This document shows positions 11,388 to 20,459 of a DNA stretch of 64,000 bases, piece by piece. Position 1 is the stretch's first letter, and each line of letters starts with the position of its first letter. The DNA lies in assembly GCF_012275575.1 (NCBI RefSeq), contig NZ_NPIH01000168.1, forward strand, positions 1 to 64,000, written 5' to 3'. Both the position numbers and the translations under genes were made by a program. The notes under the pieces are model-generated. The model saw only the letters and a program-made list of their open reading frames with translations. It was not told the origin of the DNA and did not search any database. Source of the stretch: Paraburkholderia sp. SG-MS1. GTDB lineage: Bacteria; Pseudomonadota; Gammaproteobacteria; Burkholderiales; Burkholderiaceae.

Positions 11388-12728
11388 ATGCAAGCCACTG
11401 AAGCCAATTTCGACGGCCTGGTCGGCCCGACCCACAACTACGCGGGGCTCTCGTTCGGCAACGTCGCGTCGCAGAACAACGAGAAGTCGATCGCGAATCC
11501 GAAGGCGGCCGCGCGCCAGGGTCTGCGCAAGATGAAGCAGCTGGCCGACCTCGGTTTTCACCAGGGCGTGCTGCCGCCGCAGGAGCGTCCGTCGATGCGC
11601 CTGTTGCGCGAACTCGGCTTCTCCGGCGACGAAGCGACGGTGATCACGCGCGTCGCGAAAGACGCGCCGGAGTTGCTCGCCGCCGCGAGTTCGGCCTCGG
11701 CGATGTGGACCGCGAACGCGGCGACCGTGAGCCCGTCCGCCGATACGCACGACGGCCGCGTGCATTTCACGCCGGCCAATCTGTGCAGCAAGCTGCATCG
11801 CGCGATCGAGCATGCCTCGACGCGCCGCACGTTGAGCGCAATATTCGCCGATAACGATCGCTTCGTGGTGCACGAGGCGTTGCCCGGCACGCCCGCGCTC
11901 GGCGACGAAGGCGCGGCGAATCACACGCGCTTTTGCGCGGACTATGCGGCACGCGGCGTCGAATTCTTCGTGTATGGCCGCAGCGAATATCGCCGCGGGC
12001 CGGAGCCGAAACGCTTTCCCGCGCGTCAGACCTTCGAGGCGAGCCGCGCGGTTGCGCATCGTCATGGTCTCGCGGACACGGCCACGGTGTTCGCGCAGCA
12101 GAACCCCGATGTGATCGATGCGGGCGTGTTTCATAACGACGTGATCGCGGTCGGCAATCGCAACACGCTGTTTTGCCATCAACTCGCGTTCGTCGAACAG
12201 AACGCCGTGTACGACGAACTGCGCACCAAACTCGCGGGGATGAGCGCCGGCTTTGACGTGATCGAAGTGCCGGCTGCGCAGGTGAGCGTGGCCGACGCCG
12301 TCACGTCGTATCTGTTCAACAGCCAGTTGCTCACGCGCCCGGACGGCAAGCAGGTGCTGGTGGTGCCGCAGGAATGCCGCGAAAATCCACGTGTCGCGGC
12401 CTACCTCGACGAACTGGGCTCGCATGCGGGCCCGATCGACGATGTGCTGGTGTTCGATCTGCGTGAGAGCATGAAGAACGGCGGCGGCCCCGCGTGTCTG
12501 CGTCTGCGTGTGGTGCTCGACGGTGCGGAACGCGCGGCGGTCACGCCGGGCGTGTGGATCGACGACAAGCTGTTCGGCCGTCTGGATACGTGGATCGAAA
12601 AGCATTATCGCGACCGTCTCGCACCGGCGGATCTGAGCGACCCGCAATTGCTGCGCGAGTCGCGCGCCGCGCTCGACGAACTGACGCAGATTCTCGGCCT
12701 TGGTTCGCTGTATGACTTCCAGCGCTGA
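11388..12728 (+). CDS. astB: N-succinylarginine dihydrolase
   Basis: A 446-residue AstB of the guanidine-modifying superfamily. It hydrolyses N2-succinylarginine to succinylornithine, ammonia and CO2 (second AST step). The start [22 protein letters not shown] and the block [14 protein letters not shown] are diagnostic. Further conserved blocks are [23 protein letters not shown] and the C-terminal [14 protein letters not shown], which holds the active-site Cys. It starts 9 bases after astD and its 3' end overlaps the likely astE start by 17 bases. Confidence 0.95.
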   Translation: MQATEANFDGLVGPTHNYAGLSFGNVASQNNEKSIANPKAAARQGLRKMKQLADLGFHQGVLPPQERPSMRLLRELGFSGDEATVITRVAKDAPELLAAASSASAMWTANAATVSPSADTHDGRVHFTPANLCSKLHRAIEHASTRRTLSAIFADNDRFVVHEALPGTPALGDEGAANHTRFCADYAARGVEFFVYGRSEYRRGPEPKRFPARQTFEASRAVAHRHGLADTATVFAQQNPDVIDAGVFHNDVIAVGNRNTLFCHQLAFVEQNAVYDELRTKLAGMSAGFDVIEVPAAQVSVADAVTSYLFNSQLLTRPDGKQVLVVPQECRENPRVAAYLDELGSHAGPIDDVLVFDLRESMKNGGGPACLRLRVVLDGAERAAVTPGVWIDDKLFGRLDTWIEKHYRDRLAPADLSDPQLLRESRAALDELTQILGLGSLYDFQR

Positions 12729-13767
12729 GCAGGCCATGCCGGTGCCGATGATGCTCGACGATTTCCTCGCCTATACGCTGGCGGGCACGCGCCCGGCCGC
12801 GAACGAAACGCAGGGCGTATGCGCAAACGGCGTGCGCTGGTCGTGGCTCGACGATGGCGTGCTCGTACTGGAGCCCGCCGCGCTCGAGCCGGGCACGCGT
12901 AGCGTGCTGGTGTCGGCCGGTGTACACGGTGACGAAACCGCGCCGATCGAATTGCTGGCGTTTCTCGTGCGCGATATTGCGCACGGCAGCGCCGCGCTGA
13001 CGTGCCGCCTGATGGTGATTCTCGGCAACGTCGATGCGATGCGCGACGCGCTCCGCTATCGCGACGACGATCTGAACCGGCTCTTCAGCGGCCGTCATCT
13101 GCAAGTGCCGCAGAGCCACGAAGCGCCGCGCGCCGCGGCGCTGGAGCAGGCCGCGGTGCAGTTCTTCACGGCGGCGCCGGATGCGCCCGGCGCGCGTTGG
13201 CATATCGACATGCACACGGCGATCCGCGCGTCCGCGTTCGAGCAATTCGCACTGTTGCCGCATACCGGCAAGCCGTGTTCGCGCGTGATGTTCGAATGGC
13301 TCCGGCAAGCGCGCATCAGCGCGGTGCTGTTGCACACGACCAGGGGCACCACGTATTCGCACTTCACCGCGCACGCGTGCGGCGCCGATGCCTGCACGCT
13401 GGAACTGGGCAAGGTGCGTCCCTTCGGCGAGAACGATCTGACGCGCTTCGCGGGCGCCGATCTCGCGTTGCGTCATCTGCTGGACGGCACGCAAGGTGAA
13501 GCCGACGCCGCGCTGCCGCGCGTGTTCACCGTGATCGATCAACTCACCAAACAGAGCGAAGCGTTCGAGTTGCTGTTCGCGGCGGACGTCGCGAATTTCA
13601 CGCCGTTCACGAAAGACACCTTGCTCGCGCGCGACGGCGAGTATCGCTACACCGTGCGCCACGACGAAGAGCGCATCGTGTTTCCGAACGCGACGGTCAA
13701 ACCTGGCTTGCGCGCAGGACTGCTCGTGATCGAGACCACGCAGCAGACGTTGGCGCAACTTGTCTAG
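12712..13767 (+). CDS. astE: Succinylglutamate desuccinylase
   Basis: A 351-residue zinc-dependent hydrolase of the M14/aspartoacylase-type family that cleaves N-succinylglutamate to glutamate and succinate (last AST step). Zinc ligands H72 and E75 are in [14 protein letters not shown], the third histidine is in RWHIDMHTA, and [22 protein letters not shown] is a conserved AstE block. Start at ATG 12712 (overlapping astB) or ATG 12736; the latter trims eight residues and cannot be excluded. The stop is followed by a 161-base gap carrying the argT promoter. Confidence 0.92.
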   Translation: MTSSAEQAMPVPMMLDDFLAYTLAGTRPAANETQGVCANGVRWSWLDDGVLVLEPAALEPGTRSVLVSAGVHGDETAPIELLAFLVRDIAHGSAALTCRLMVILGNVDAMRDALRYRDDDLNRLFSGRHLQVPQSHEAPRAAALEQAAVQFFTAAPDAPGARWHIDMHTAIRASAFEQFALLPHTGKPCSRVMFEWLRQARISAVLLHTTRGTTYSHFTAHACGADACTLELGKVRPFGENDLTRFAGADLALRHLLDGTQGEADAALPRVFTVIDQLTKQSEAFELLFAADVANFTPFTKDTLLARDGEYRYTVRHDEERIVFPNATVKPGLRAGLLVIETTQQTLAQLV

Positions 13768-13928
13768 ACAGGTAGGGTAGGTCTTCTCGGAACCCTGTAC
13801 AATCCCGGCGTCGCGGCTGGTGCACTGCACGACGCCGACCGCACGAGTCTGGATCGCATTCCGGCGCAGCAACCGTTGCCACCCTGGTCCGGCTCCGTTT
13901 TATTCAATACCGTAGAGGAACACCCGTA

Positions 13929-14723
13929 ATGAAGATGAATTGGCGAAACATGGCTGCGCTCGCGCTGTTCGCGACGGCGGCGATAACGGCAGGCGCCGCG
14001 TCGGCCTCGGAGATCAAGGAAGTGCGTTTCGGCGTCGAGGCGTCGTATGCGCCGTTCGAATCGAAATCGCCGTCGGGCGAGTTGCAAGGGTTCGACATCG
14101 ACGTCGGCAACGCCGTGTGCGCGAAGCTGAAAGCGAAATGCGTATGGGTCGAGAATTCGTTCGACGGCCTGATCCCGGCACTGCAGGCGCGTAAGTTCAA
14201 CGCGATCAACTCGGACATGACGATCACCGATCAGCGCCGCCAGGCAGTCGAGTTCACCGACCCGATCTACACCATCCCGAACCAGATGATCGCGAAGAAG
14301 GGCAGCGGCCTGCTGCCGACACCGGCATCGCTGAAGGGCAAGCACGTCGGCGTGCTGCAGGGCACGATCCAGGAAACTTACGCGAAGGCGCGCTGGGCGC
14401 CGGCCGGTGTCGACGTCGTGCCATATCAGACGCAGGACCAGATCTACGCCGACCTCGCATCGGGCCGTCTCGATGCGTCGTTCCAGGACGCGGAAGCGGC
14501 CTCGAAAGGCTTTCTGAAGAAGCCGCAAGGCGCAGGCTTCGAATTCGCGGGTCCGGCCGTCACCGACGAGAAGCTGCTCGGCGCGGGCGTAGGCTACGGC
14601 ATCCGCAAGGGTGACACCGCGCTCAAGGATGCGCTGAACCAGGCGCTGAAAGACCTGAAGGCAGACGGTACGATCGACCGCCTGGCCGCGAAGTACTTCG
14701 ACGTGAAGGTCGTGCTGCGGTAA
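13929..14723 (+). CDS. argT: Lysine/arginine/ornithine periplasmic binding protein
   Basis: A 264-residue family 3 solute-binding protein. It has a cleavable signal peptide (MAALALFATAAITAGAASAS), then VRFGVEASYAPFESKSPSGELQGFDIDVGNAVC, where the substrate-binding loop and FDIDVG are characteristic. NSDMTITDQRRQAVEFTDPIY and the C-terminal LKADGTIDRLAAKYF are also typical of the HisJ/ArgT group. It delivers basic amino acids to HisQMP, encoded at the other end of the cluster. AGAGGA precedes the ATG. It probably has its own promoter in the 161-base upstream gap and is followed by a strong terminator. Confidence 0.92.
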   Translation: MKMNWRNMAALALFATAAITAGAASASEIKEVRFGVEASYAPFESKSPSGELQGFDIDVGNAVCAKLKAKCVWVENSFDGLIPALQARKFNAINSDMTITDQRRQAVEFTDPIYTIPNQMIAKKGSGLLPTPASLKGKHVGVLQGTIQETYAKARWAPAGVDVVPYQTQDQIYADLASGRLDASFQDAEAASKGFLKKPQGAGFEFAGPAVTDEKLLGAGVGYGIRKGDTALKDALNQALKDLKADGTIDRLAAKYFDVKVVLR

Positions 14724-14741
14724 AGCGCGACGAAACTGTCG

Positions 14742-14773
14742 ATGCAAACGGCCGCTATCGCGGCCGTTTGCAT
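14742..14773. terminator. Strong bidirectional hairpin terminator
   Basis: Perfect 14-bp stem ATGCAAACGGCCGC (14742-14755) and its complement (14760-14773) around the loop TATC, with T-rich bases after the stem on the plus strand and A-rich bases inside the left arm. It lies 18 bases after the argT stop and also faces the convergent adc fragment, so it can stop transcription both ways. Confidence 0.85.
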
Positions 14774-14829
14774 TTGGCCTGCGGCAAAAGAAGGCGCTCG
14801 TATCAGCCGACGCCCGCTGCCACAGTCTC

Positions 14830-15255
14830 TCAGCGCACATTCGCCTCGGGCTGATCGAGATAGTCGAACACCACTTCGCCGAGGCCCAGCGTCAGATCGG
14901 CGACGAGATGGCGCGCCTCGACGATCTCGAGCACTGGCAGCTCCGCGACCGGCGCGAGCGCGTGCGGCGCCAGTTCGAGCGCGGCCGGTCCGGTCCACGC
15001 GCCTTTCAGATCGATATCCTGCAGGTAGTAGCGCACCAGCTCGCAGATGCGCGGCGTGCCGTCCACGTGCGGAATCACCTTGAGCAGGAAGCTTGGCGCT
15101 TCGAGGCGTTTCTTCTGCTGCGCGAGATCGAGCTGCCGGTGCTTGTAGCCCATCGTGCCGGTGGCGATGCGCACCGGGCCGTAATCGAGCGTGCCCACCA
15201 GCGTGTCGGTGTGGACCGCCAGCACCGGGTTCGCGAGCTTCTTCGGAAAGCCCCA
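14830..15255 (-). pseudogene. adc: Acetoacetate decarboxylase, 3' half (cut off by the island)
   Basis: Read on the minus strand from the island junction this encodes [38 protein letters not shown] and continues to the normal C-terminus, stopping at 14830. It includes the lysine pair in GFPKK (codons at 15238-15243); in this family the first lysine forms the Schiff base with acetoacetate. The N-terminal half lies at 55608-55952 and the two parts join as GRELW/GFPKK, so one gene was split by the island. The fragment has no native start, and any internal initiation (e.g. 15225) would lose the catalytic lysines. Confidence 0.92.
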
Positions 15256-15257
15256 GA

Positions 15258-15271
15258 TTTTCTAGACAGAC
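15258..15271 (+). repeat. Left terminal inverted repeat of the island
   Basis: TTTTCTAGACAGAC, reading inward from the left junction. It matches the inward reading of the right end at 12 of 14 bases and contains the palindrome TCTAGA, as expected for a recombinase arm-binding site. Confidence 0.75.
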
Positions 15272-15637
15272 CTTCTTTTCATTTTGGCAAAAAGTTACAT
15301 TTAATCAACGACTTAGGCTCAAGATTTTGACGATTTTTGTTGACGATTGAGGGTCGTTAAGGGCATAGTTTGCCATGTGCATCAACGGGGGGACGGCGGA
15401 GCTGAGGTTTGGAACGTCGCGAGGAGGGGGCAGCGGTGTCAGAGAGATGCAGTAACACCATTCGCCCACGAAGTGCCAACTACCGTGTGTTTGCGCTAGC
15501 AACCGGAAGTACGCCATGACTTCGCCATGGGCATCAAAAAAAGTTGGGGGGCGGTAGTCGATTCATATGGGCGTTTGAATCGGTGAAATTTCAGATGGTT
15601 CGTTCGCTAGCTATTGATTAGTTATCTTGAGGATTCG
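15272..15637. other. Left-end non-coding region of the island
   Basis: No gene is supported in these 366 bases. Two direct copies of TTGACGATT occur at 15327-15335 and 15340-15348, and TTGACGAAT recurs at 55585-55593 near the right end. They may be accessory recombinase sites, though short matches like these can arise by chance. The region must also hold the promoter of the recombinase operon, for which I see no clear -10/-35 pair. Confidence 0.4.
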
Positions 15638-17665
15638 ATGATTAGTTTAGAACTGCTATCTAATGGTCGTCTTGTTGCATGTGTGCTTTACGAAAGCGGC
15701 AAGTCGCGAAATGTGAACATTGGGAAGCTGTTCGACAATCCGGAAGAGACACTCCGTCTCCTGACGCCTATCGTAGACGCGGCGAACTCATTAGCAGTTG
15801 AGACCCAGAGGCAACGGATGAAGGGGATGGCTACGCTTGCTCGGTGTTTCCGAAACGAGAAGATTAGAGTGCTACCCGATTCGGAAGACAAGTGGCAGAA
15901 CGCATTGAACCTGAGCTACTCTCAATATCTGTTGAGAGATGATTCGAAGGCTACCCTCGAGACGCGAACGACAATCTGGAGTAAGTCCGTTGTCCAGCCA
16001 CTAAAAGACATCCAGGAAAGAGGGCTGGTCATTCCAATTGGCGTACAGTTTCCTGAGCGCAAGAAGATACCGCCTTCCGGTTGGAACACGGACAACACAA
16101 CAATTACGGGGGCAGGGCGAGCGCTGCCGGTCAGGGCTCCGCTACAGAAGATTTTAATCGACATCGGATTTGGCATTCCAAATGCCGCTTACCTTGAAAC
16201 ATGCCGAGACGACTTGATAAGGGCAGTTGCATTGCTCAATGATGGAGTGCTGATGTGGTGGGAGACTATTGAGGCCGCCTACGACTACGGTCAGCGAGTG
16301 ATGCGTGAATATGCTCGGCACGAAGGCTTGGATTCAGATATTGAACGCTTTAAACGCGGCGAAATGGGCTCAAAGAGGGCTTTCATCGGTGGCAGAAATG
16401 AACGCTCTCTTGGCCGTCTACTTTGTTATGCACAACGGCATGAGGATGGTTTTTCACTCACAGCGCTGCAAGAGAAAGAGGATTCTTTAATGGTCGGGCC
16501 GGGCGAGCTGGAAATTCCAGATGGCGCTCCGAAGCATCCACGGCTTGGACTCAGCCCACTTACGTACCTGAACTGGATGTTGGGTCGTCTTGGTCCAATC
16601 GATATTGCAATGGCGTTGGCACTGCTGCAAGGACGACTGCCGAAGTTCAGTCCGATGAAGTTAGGCGACGCTTGCATCCGGAGCGAGCGAGGGAAGGACC
16701 TATTGGAGATTAGCGATGCGGGTACGGTATTTCGGCTCGAAAAGCCTCGGATTCACGGAATAAAGTCTGAATTGCTCGACAAAGAATCTGCCTACGTCAT
16801 ACGAACAATTTTGCGCATTACGGAAGTAGGTCGCGCCATCATGTTCGAAGCTCGAGCGCCCGGAGCTAATCGGTTATTCATTGTTCACGAAAAGGGGCAA
16901 TATCAGTGCTGCCCTTATGAATCCGCAACCTATCATTTGACGAAAAAACAGACTGTTTGGCTACTGGATTTTCTGCCAAAACTTAAAGAATCGGGTCTCG
17001 TCAAAGGTTCGTTGGCTCTCAGGAAAATTAAAGCCAGTGAATGCGTCATTGAGTGGTTCAGGACTGGTTCAGTGCTGCTGGCCAGTCAAAAAATAGGGAA
17101 TAGCACTCGTATTGCTGTCAAACACTATATACCGGAACCCTTACTCAACGCCTGGAACGTACGTCAAATCCGTCGATTCCAGAACTTGTATATTTGTATG
17201 GCGGCGGCGAGCAAACCGTTCGTTCTGGAGGCAACAGACTTTAAGTCGATGGATGACCTGCATAGATTTGTTACCGAGATGCTTGAGCAGCATGAGCAAT
17301 CATCAAGTCACTTTGCAGCAGAACTCCACAAGCGTTTTCAGAACTTGCCCGCTGCAGTTCCCGAGCAAGAGGAAGCTGACAGTTTGATGATAGGCGTTGA
17401 TGCTGAAACGCTTTCGTACCTCTATCTGTATCGTGACTCGGTCTACGCGTCAGGGCTAGACCCACTTCAAATGGACCAGGTTGATGAATCCAGCGGTCTT
17501 TCACCTCGTACTTTGATTGACCTTGCAGACGTCCTGCATGCTCATTTGACTGAGCACGCTGACCCCGCGATGAAAGCTGCACATCAGCAGGCGCTTCAAC
17601 GTGTGCAAACACTTGGGGAAGTCATCAGCTTTCGGGATGTTAGGTTCTTCCGAACAGATGCATAA
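15638..17665 (+). CDS. Degenerate tyrosine-recombinase-like protein, first gene of recombinase operon
   Basis: A 675-residue protein; ATG 15638 has TTGAGGA 6 bases upstream and is preferred over an upstream TTG (15614). Most of it is unfamiliar. Residues about 460-500 resemble the end of a tyrosine recombinase catalytic domain: LALRKIKASECVIEWFRTG, then SQKIGNSTRIAVKHYIPEP, with Arg462, Asn488 where the usual GH motif has His, and Tyr497 at the nucleophile position. The usual box I arginine is not evident. It may be a non-catalytic or altered subunit working with the two complete recombinases downstream. The next gene starts 21 bases later. It is the island gene closest to the left junction. 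Confidence 0.65.
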   Translation: MISLELLSNGRLVACVLYESGKSRNVNIGKLFDNPEETLRLLTPIVDAANSLAVETQRQRMKGMATLARCFRNEKIRVLPDSEDKWQNALNLSYSQYLLRDDSKATLETRTTIWSKSVVQPLKDIQERGLVIPIGVQFPERKKIPPSGWNTDNTTITGAGRALPVRAPLQKILIDIGFGIPNAAYLETCRDDLIRAVALLNDGVLMWWETIEAAYDYGQRVMREYARHEGLDSDIERFKRGEMGSKRAFIGGRNERSLGRLLCYAQRHEDGFSLTALQEKEDSLMVGPGELEIPDGAPKHPRLGLSPLTYLNWMLGRLGPIDIAMALALLQGRLPKFSPMKLGDACIRSERGKDLLEISDAGTVFRLEKPRIHGIKSELLDKESAYVIRTILRITEVGRAIMFEARAPGANRLFIVHEKGQYQCCPYESATYHLTKKQTVWLLDFLPKLKESGLVKGSLALRKIKASECVIEWFRTGSVLLASQKIGNSTRIAVKHYIPEPLLNAWNVRQIRRFQNLYICMAAASKPFVLEATDFKSMDDLHRFVTEMLEQHEQSSSHFAAELHKRFQNLPAAVPEQEEADSLMIGVDAETLSYLYLYRDSVYASGLDPLQMDQVDESSGLSPRTLIDLADVLHAHLTEHADPAMKAAHQQALQRVQTLGEVISFRDVRFFRTDA

Positions 17666-17686
17666 CAGAAACGTCATGGTGCTGCA

Positions 17687-19849
17687 ATGAAAAATATCGC
17701 AGATAAGATAGAAACAATCGCATATATAGAGCGAACTATAGCATCGACGCGTCGGTACCAAGGGAATTGGACAGCACCATTTTTGATATCGGACATACAC
17801 GCGGTAACGTGGGTGCTACGAACCCCACACTCTAAGAATTACGAAGGTCGTTGGGTCAAAACAAAAGAGTTTTCGTGGGACATTCCGCTGGGAGGAGGCT
17901 TAAGGCTTACCCAGGCAAGATTTGACCAATTAAGGAAGCTAATTCAAGAAATCTGCTTCCTAATGCGCTCACTTCCTCAATCTGGGATTGAGTCCACGAA
18001 CAGCCATATCGCGGTCATACGAGTGTTGCTAATTTTCGTGCGCTGGTGCATTCGTCAAGGTAAGCAATTAGCTGTCGAGACAGAGGGCTTCTCCAGAATC
18101 GACACGAGTGTGATTCAACGATTTTTGAAAGCTTACTCGGAGGAGGGAGTGCTCGGCGTTATGCAGTTTCACAAGAAGATTATCCATGAGGCGGGCGAGG
18201 CAGCGTTCCTTGACAGCTCGGAGAGTAATCTGAAGAAACAGCTTTATGCGTTACCAGAAGAGGTAAAAAATCGTGTTTGTGGGTGGTTGGAATCGAAAAA
18301 ACTTTATTCAAGTAACGGTTACGGTAGGGCTGGCCGGGCCGTTAATCGAAGAAAATTAGCAGAGATTCTCCAGACCGACACTTCGTACCTGCAAGGTGAC
18401 CGGTTCATGAGCTTCTTAAGACAATTTGAACCTCAACTTGAGGAAGCATTCCCGGGCTTATGTGTCACCAGTGAGCTTCGAACCGAGTATCCGTCACATA
18501 GGACTTTAAGCATTGAGGACGCGAAGGAAGCGAAACCGACAGCTTCAAGAATGACAGCTATACTCAATGCTCTTAGAAGTCTCTTTGCCCTGCATAAGCA
18601 TTTTCCGGAACAATTACCACCCAGTGAAGCTATCAATTTCTCGTTCAGCCGGTTCGTACGTCAGGCTACCGCAAACAAACATACGCCGTGGATGCCTCTT
18701 GAGCAGGCATTGAATTTCCTCTGCGAGGCTGTGCACTGGGTGCTCGACCTGGGTCACACGGTCATACGGTTTTTCCTGGTGGCACTGCAGGAATTCAGAG
18801 AGCGTGGATGGCTTGAGATAACCGGAACGGACGGAGAGGTGTATTACGAGAAGCGCAATCAGTGGATTACGGCTAATCTCCCCGAGCAACTGAGTTCGTT
18901 AAACATTTGTGGTTGGTCGAATCGCAGGTGGGAAATAACTGATTATTCTCAGCTGCGCAATTCACCGACGTTGGTCGACGTTGTGCGAGTGCTGATTGGT
19001 GCATGTACGACTGTTGCCGCCGCTCTCAAGCCAATTCGAATCGATGAGCTTGAAAATCTGCCTCGCTCTTGTATTTCGCACGCGGAAGGAGATGGGTATT
19101 GGATTACCCATCATCGCGGGAAGGACACGGAAGAATTGGTGTACTCGAAAACAGATGCGCCCATCCCTTTGGTGCTTGCCAGAGCAATCGATTTGCTCGG
19201 CCAACTCGGGGAGGGGGCTTATCGGCTGTGTGAGACCTCCGAACCGTGGGACGCGAATTCCCTCTACTTCCTCCCAGATTTCTCGTGCGTCGAGATTCGC
19301 ATTAAAAAGATGGGCAGCCGGTATGTCCATAGTTCGATGGACTTGTTTGCAGACTACATCAATCTACCTGTTGATTCGATGGGTCGGCGGTGGTATCCGA
19401 GAATTCATGAGCATCGGAAGAGTTTCTTGATTACATTTGTATGGAGCTTCAGATTTGCAGCAATTGACGCGGCGAGGCAGCTCGTTGGCCATTCCGACGA
19501 GAAATACATGCGCGCGTACTTGGAGTCGAACTTCCCGGACGAGTCCATGCCGAGTTCGCAGGCTCAGTATCTCGCTAGCTTGCTCTGGAACTTCCAGGCT
19601 AGCCATGGCCGTGAGTCGGGTGCGACTGACCTCGACCAACTTTATAAATCCGTACGTCGCCGCTTCAAGGTCAAGGATATTAGTGAGCTGAAGGAAAATG
19701 ACCTCGAACAATGGATTGAGCTTCAGCTACTCAAGAAGCGTATCGAGATGGTTCCGTACTTCATTTCTGTCGGTGACAACTTCAACAAGCGCTTCGCAGT
19801 TACGGTAGTGATGCGGCCGAAGGGAGGGTTGGATGAGCAAGGACCATAA
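17687..19849 (+). CDS. Tyrosine recombinase (large, catalytically complete)
   Basis: A 720-residue site-specific recombinase. The C-terminal half carries the full catalytic set: Arg451 in ALKPIRIDEL, His574 and Arg577 in RIHEHRKSF, His602 in LVGHSDEKY, and nucleophile Tyr611 in MRAYL. The N-terminal 400 residues would hold core- and arm-binding domains. It should cut and rejoin DNA through a 3'-phosphotyrosine at the island ends. Its last 17 bases overlap the next gene, so it is translated together with it. Length is well above the 300-400 residues of typical phage integrases and similar to the large subunit of multi-recombinase transposons such as Tn554 TnpB (about 630 residues). Confidence 0.85.
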   Translation: MKNIADKIETIAYIERTIASTRRYQGNWTAPFLISDIHAVTWVLRTPHSKNYEGRWVKTKEFSWDIPLGGGLRLTQARFDQLRKLIQEICFLMRSLPQSGIESTNSHIAVIRVLLIFVRWCIRQGKQLAVETEGFSRIDTSVIQRFLKAYSEEGVLGVMQFHKKIIHEAGEAAFLDSSESNLKKQLYALPEEVKNRVCGWLESKKLYSSNGYGRAGRAVNRRKLAEILQTDTSYLQGDRFMSFLRQFEPQLEEAFPGLCVTSELRTEYPSHRTLSIEDAKEAKPTASRMTAILNALRSLFALHKHFPEQLPPSEAINFSFSRFVRQATANKHTPWMPLEQALNFLCEAVHWVLDLGHTVIRFFLVALQEFRERGWLEITGTDGEVYYEKRNQWITANLPEQLSSLNICGWSNRRWEITDYSQLRNSPTLVDVVRVLIGACTTVAAALKPIRIDELENLPRSCISHAEGDGYWITHHRGKDTEELVYSKTDAPIPLVLARAIDLLGQLGEGAYRLCETSEPWDANSLYFLPDFSCVEIRIKKMGSRYVHSSMDLFADYINLPVDSMGRRWYPRIHEHRKSFLITFVWSFRFAAIDAARQLVGHSDEKYMRAYLESNFPDESMPSSQAQYLASLLWNFQASHGRESGATDLDQLYKSVRRRFKVKDISELKENDLEQWIELQLLKKRIEMVPYFISVGDNFNKRFAVTVVMRPKGGLDEQGP

Positions 19850-20459
19850 GCCACGAAAGCAGCACGTCGAGAGTGCGAGGGCGCGGTGGACCCTTTTGCT
19901 AGCGATTCTCAATGGAAAGATAAAACGCAATGAACAAACTAGCGTAGAAGCGGCCGTTCAAACCCAGCAAGCTTTTGCTGATTTCAGTCTCGATGAGAAA
20001 GGAATCGGTCAGCTATCTCTTAATTCGTTAAAAGTGAGCGCTGAGGTAGCTGTTGTTCCGGGAGGATGGAGACAACTCAATCGTTTGCGAGAGGAATGTA
20101 GGACATTGCTTTCGGAGGTAGATGTCAAGCCCAATAAACCGCTTTCGAGAGCTGACAAAGCGGAAAAAAAGATTAATGAGCTCCAGCTCCGGAGAAATGA
20201 GGCAGACCGTGGGCAAGCCATCACCCTCCGTGCATACCAAGACCTACTCAACGCGTTAAGGAAGCTCAGTTCCGAAAGCCCGGCGGCTTATGAGAATTTG
20301 AGGAAGCATGAAGCCATCTATGACATTCGAGCGCTTTATCCGGTTGTAGATTCATTTACGACCCTGCCATCGGCCTTTAAAGACCTATCGGGAGATACGA
20401 AGCAGAAGACTGTTTCCGGCAAGGCGAAGGGTAAGGGAGATGGGAAGGGTGTGCCATGA
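19833..20459 (+). CDS. Small helical accessory protein of recombinase operon
   Basis: A 208-residue basic, helix-rich protein without a recognisable domain. GGGAGG precedes its ATG, which lies inside the 3' end of the large recombinase gene. The stop overlaps the following recombinase start (ATGA). Residues about 85-135 (NRLREECRTLLSE and SRADKAEKKINELQLRRNEADRG) could form a coiled coil, and the C-terminus is lysine/glycine-rich. Being embedded between two recombinases with overlaps on both sides suggests an accessory role, as with TnpC in Tn554 or the small member of reported mobile trios such as GmtX. Homology to either was not tested. Confidence 0.75.
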   Translation: MSKDHKPRKQHVESARARWTLLLAILNGKIKRNEQTSVEAAVQTQQAFADFSLDEKGIGQLSLNSLKVSAEVAVVPGGWRQLNRLREECRTLLSEVDVKPNKPLSRADKAEKKINELQLRRNEADRGQAITLRAYQDLLNALRKLSSESPAAYENLRKHEAIYDIRALYPVVDSFTTLPSAFKDLSGDTKQKTVSGKAKGKGDGKGVP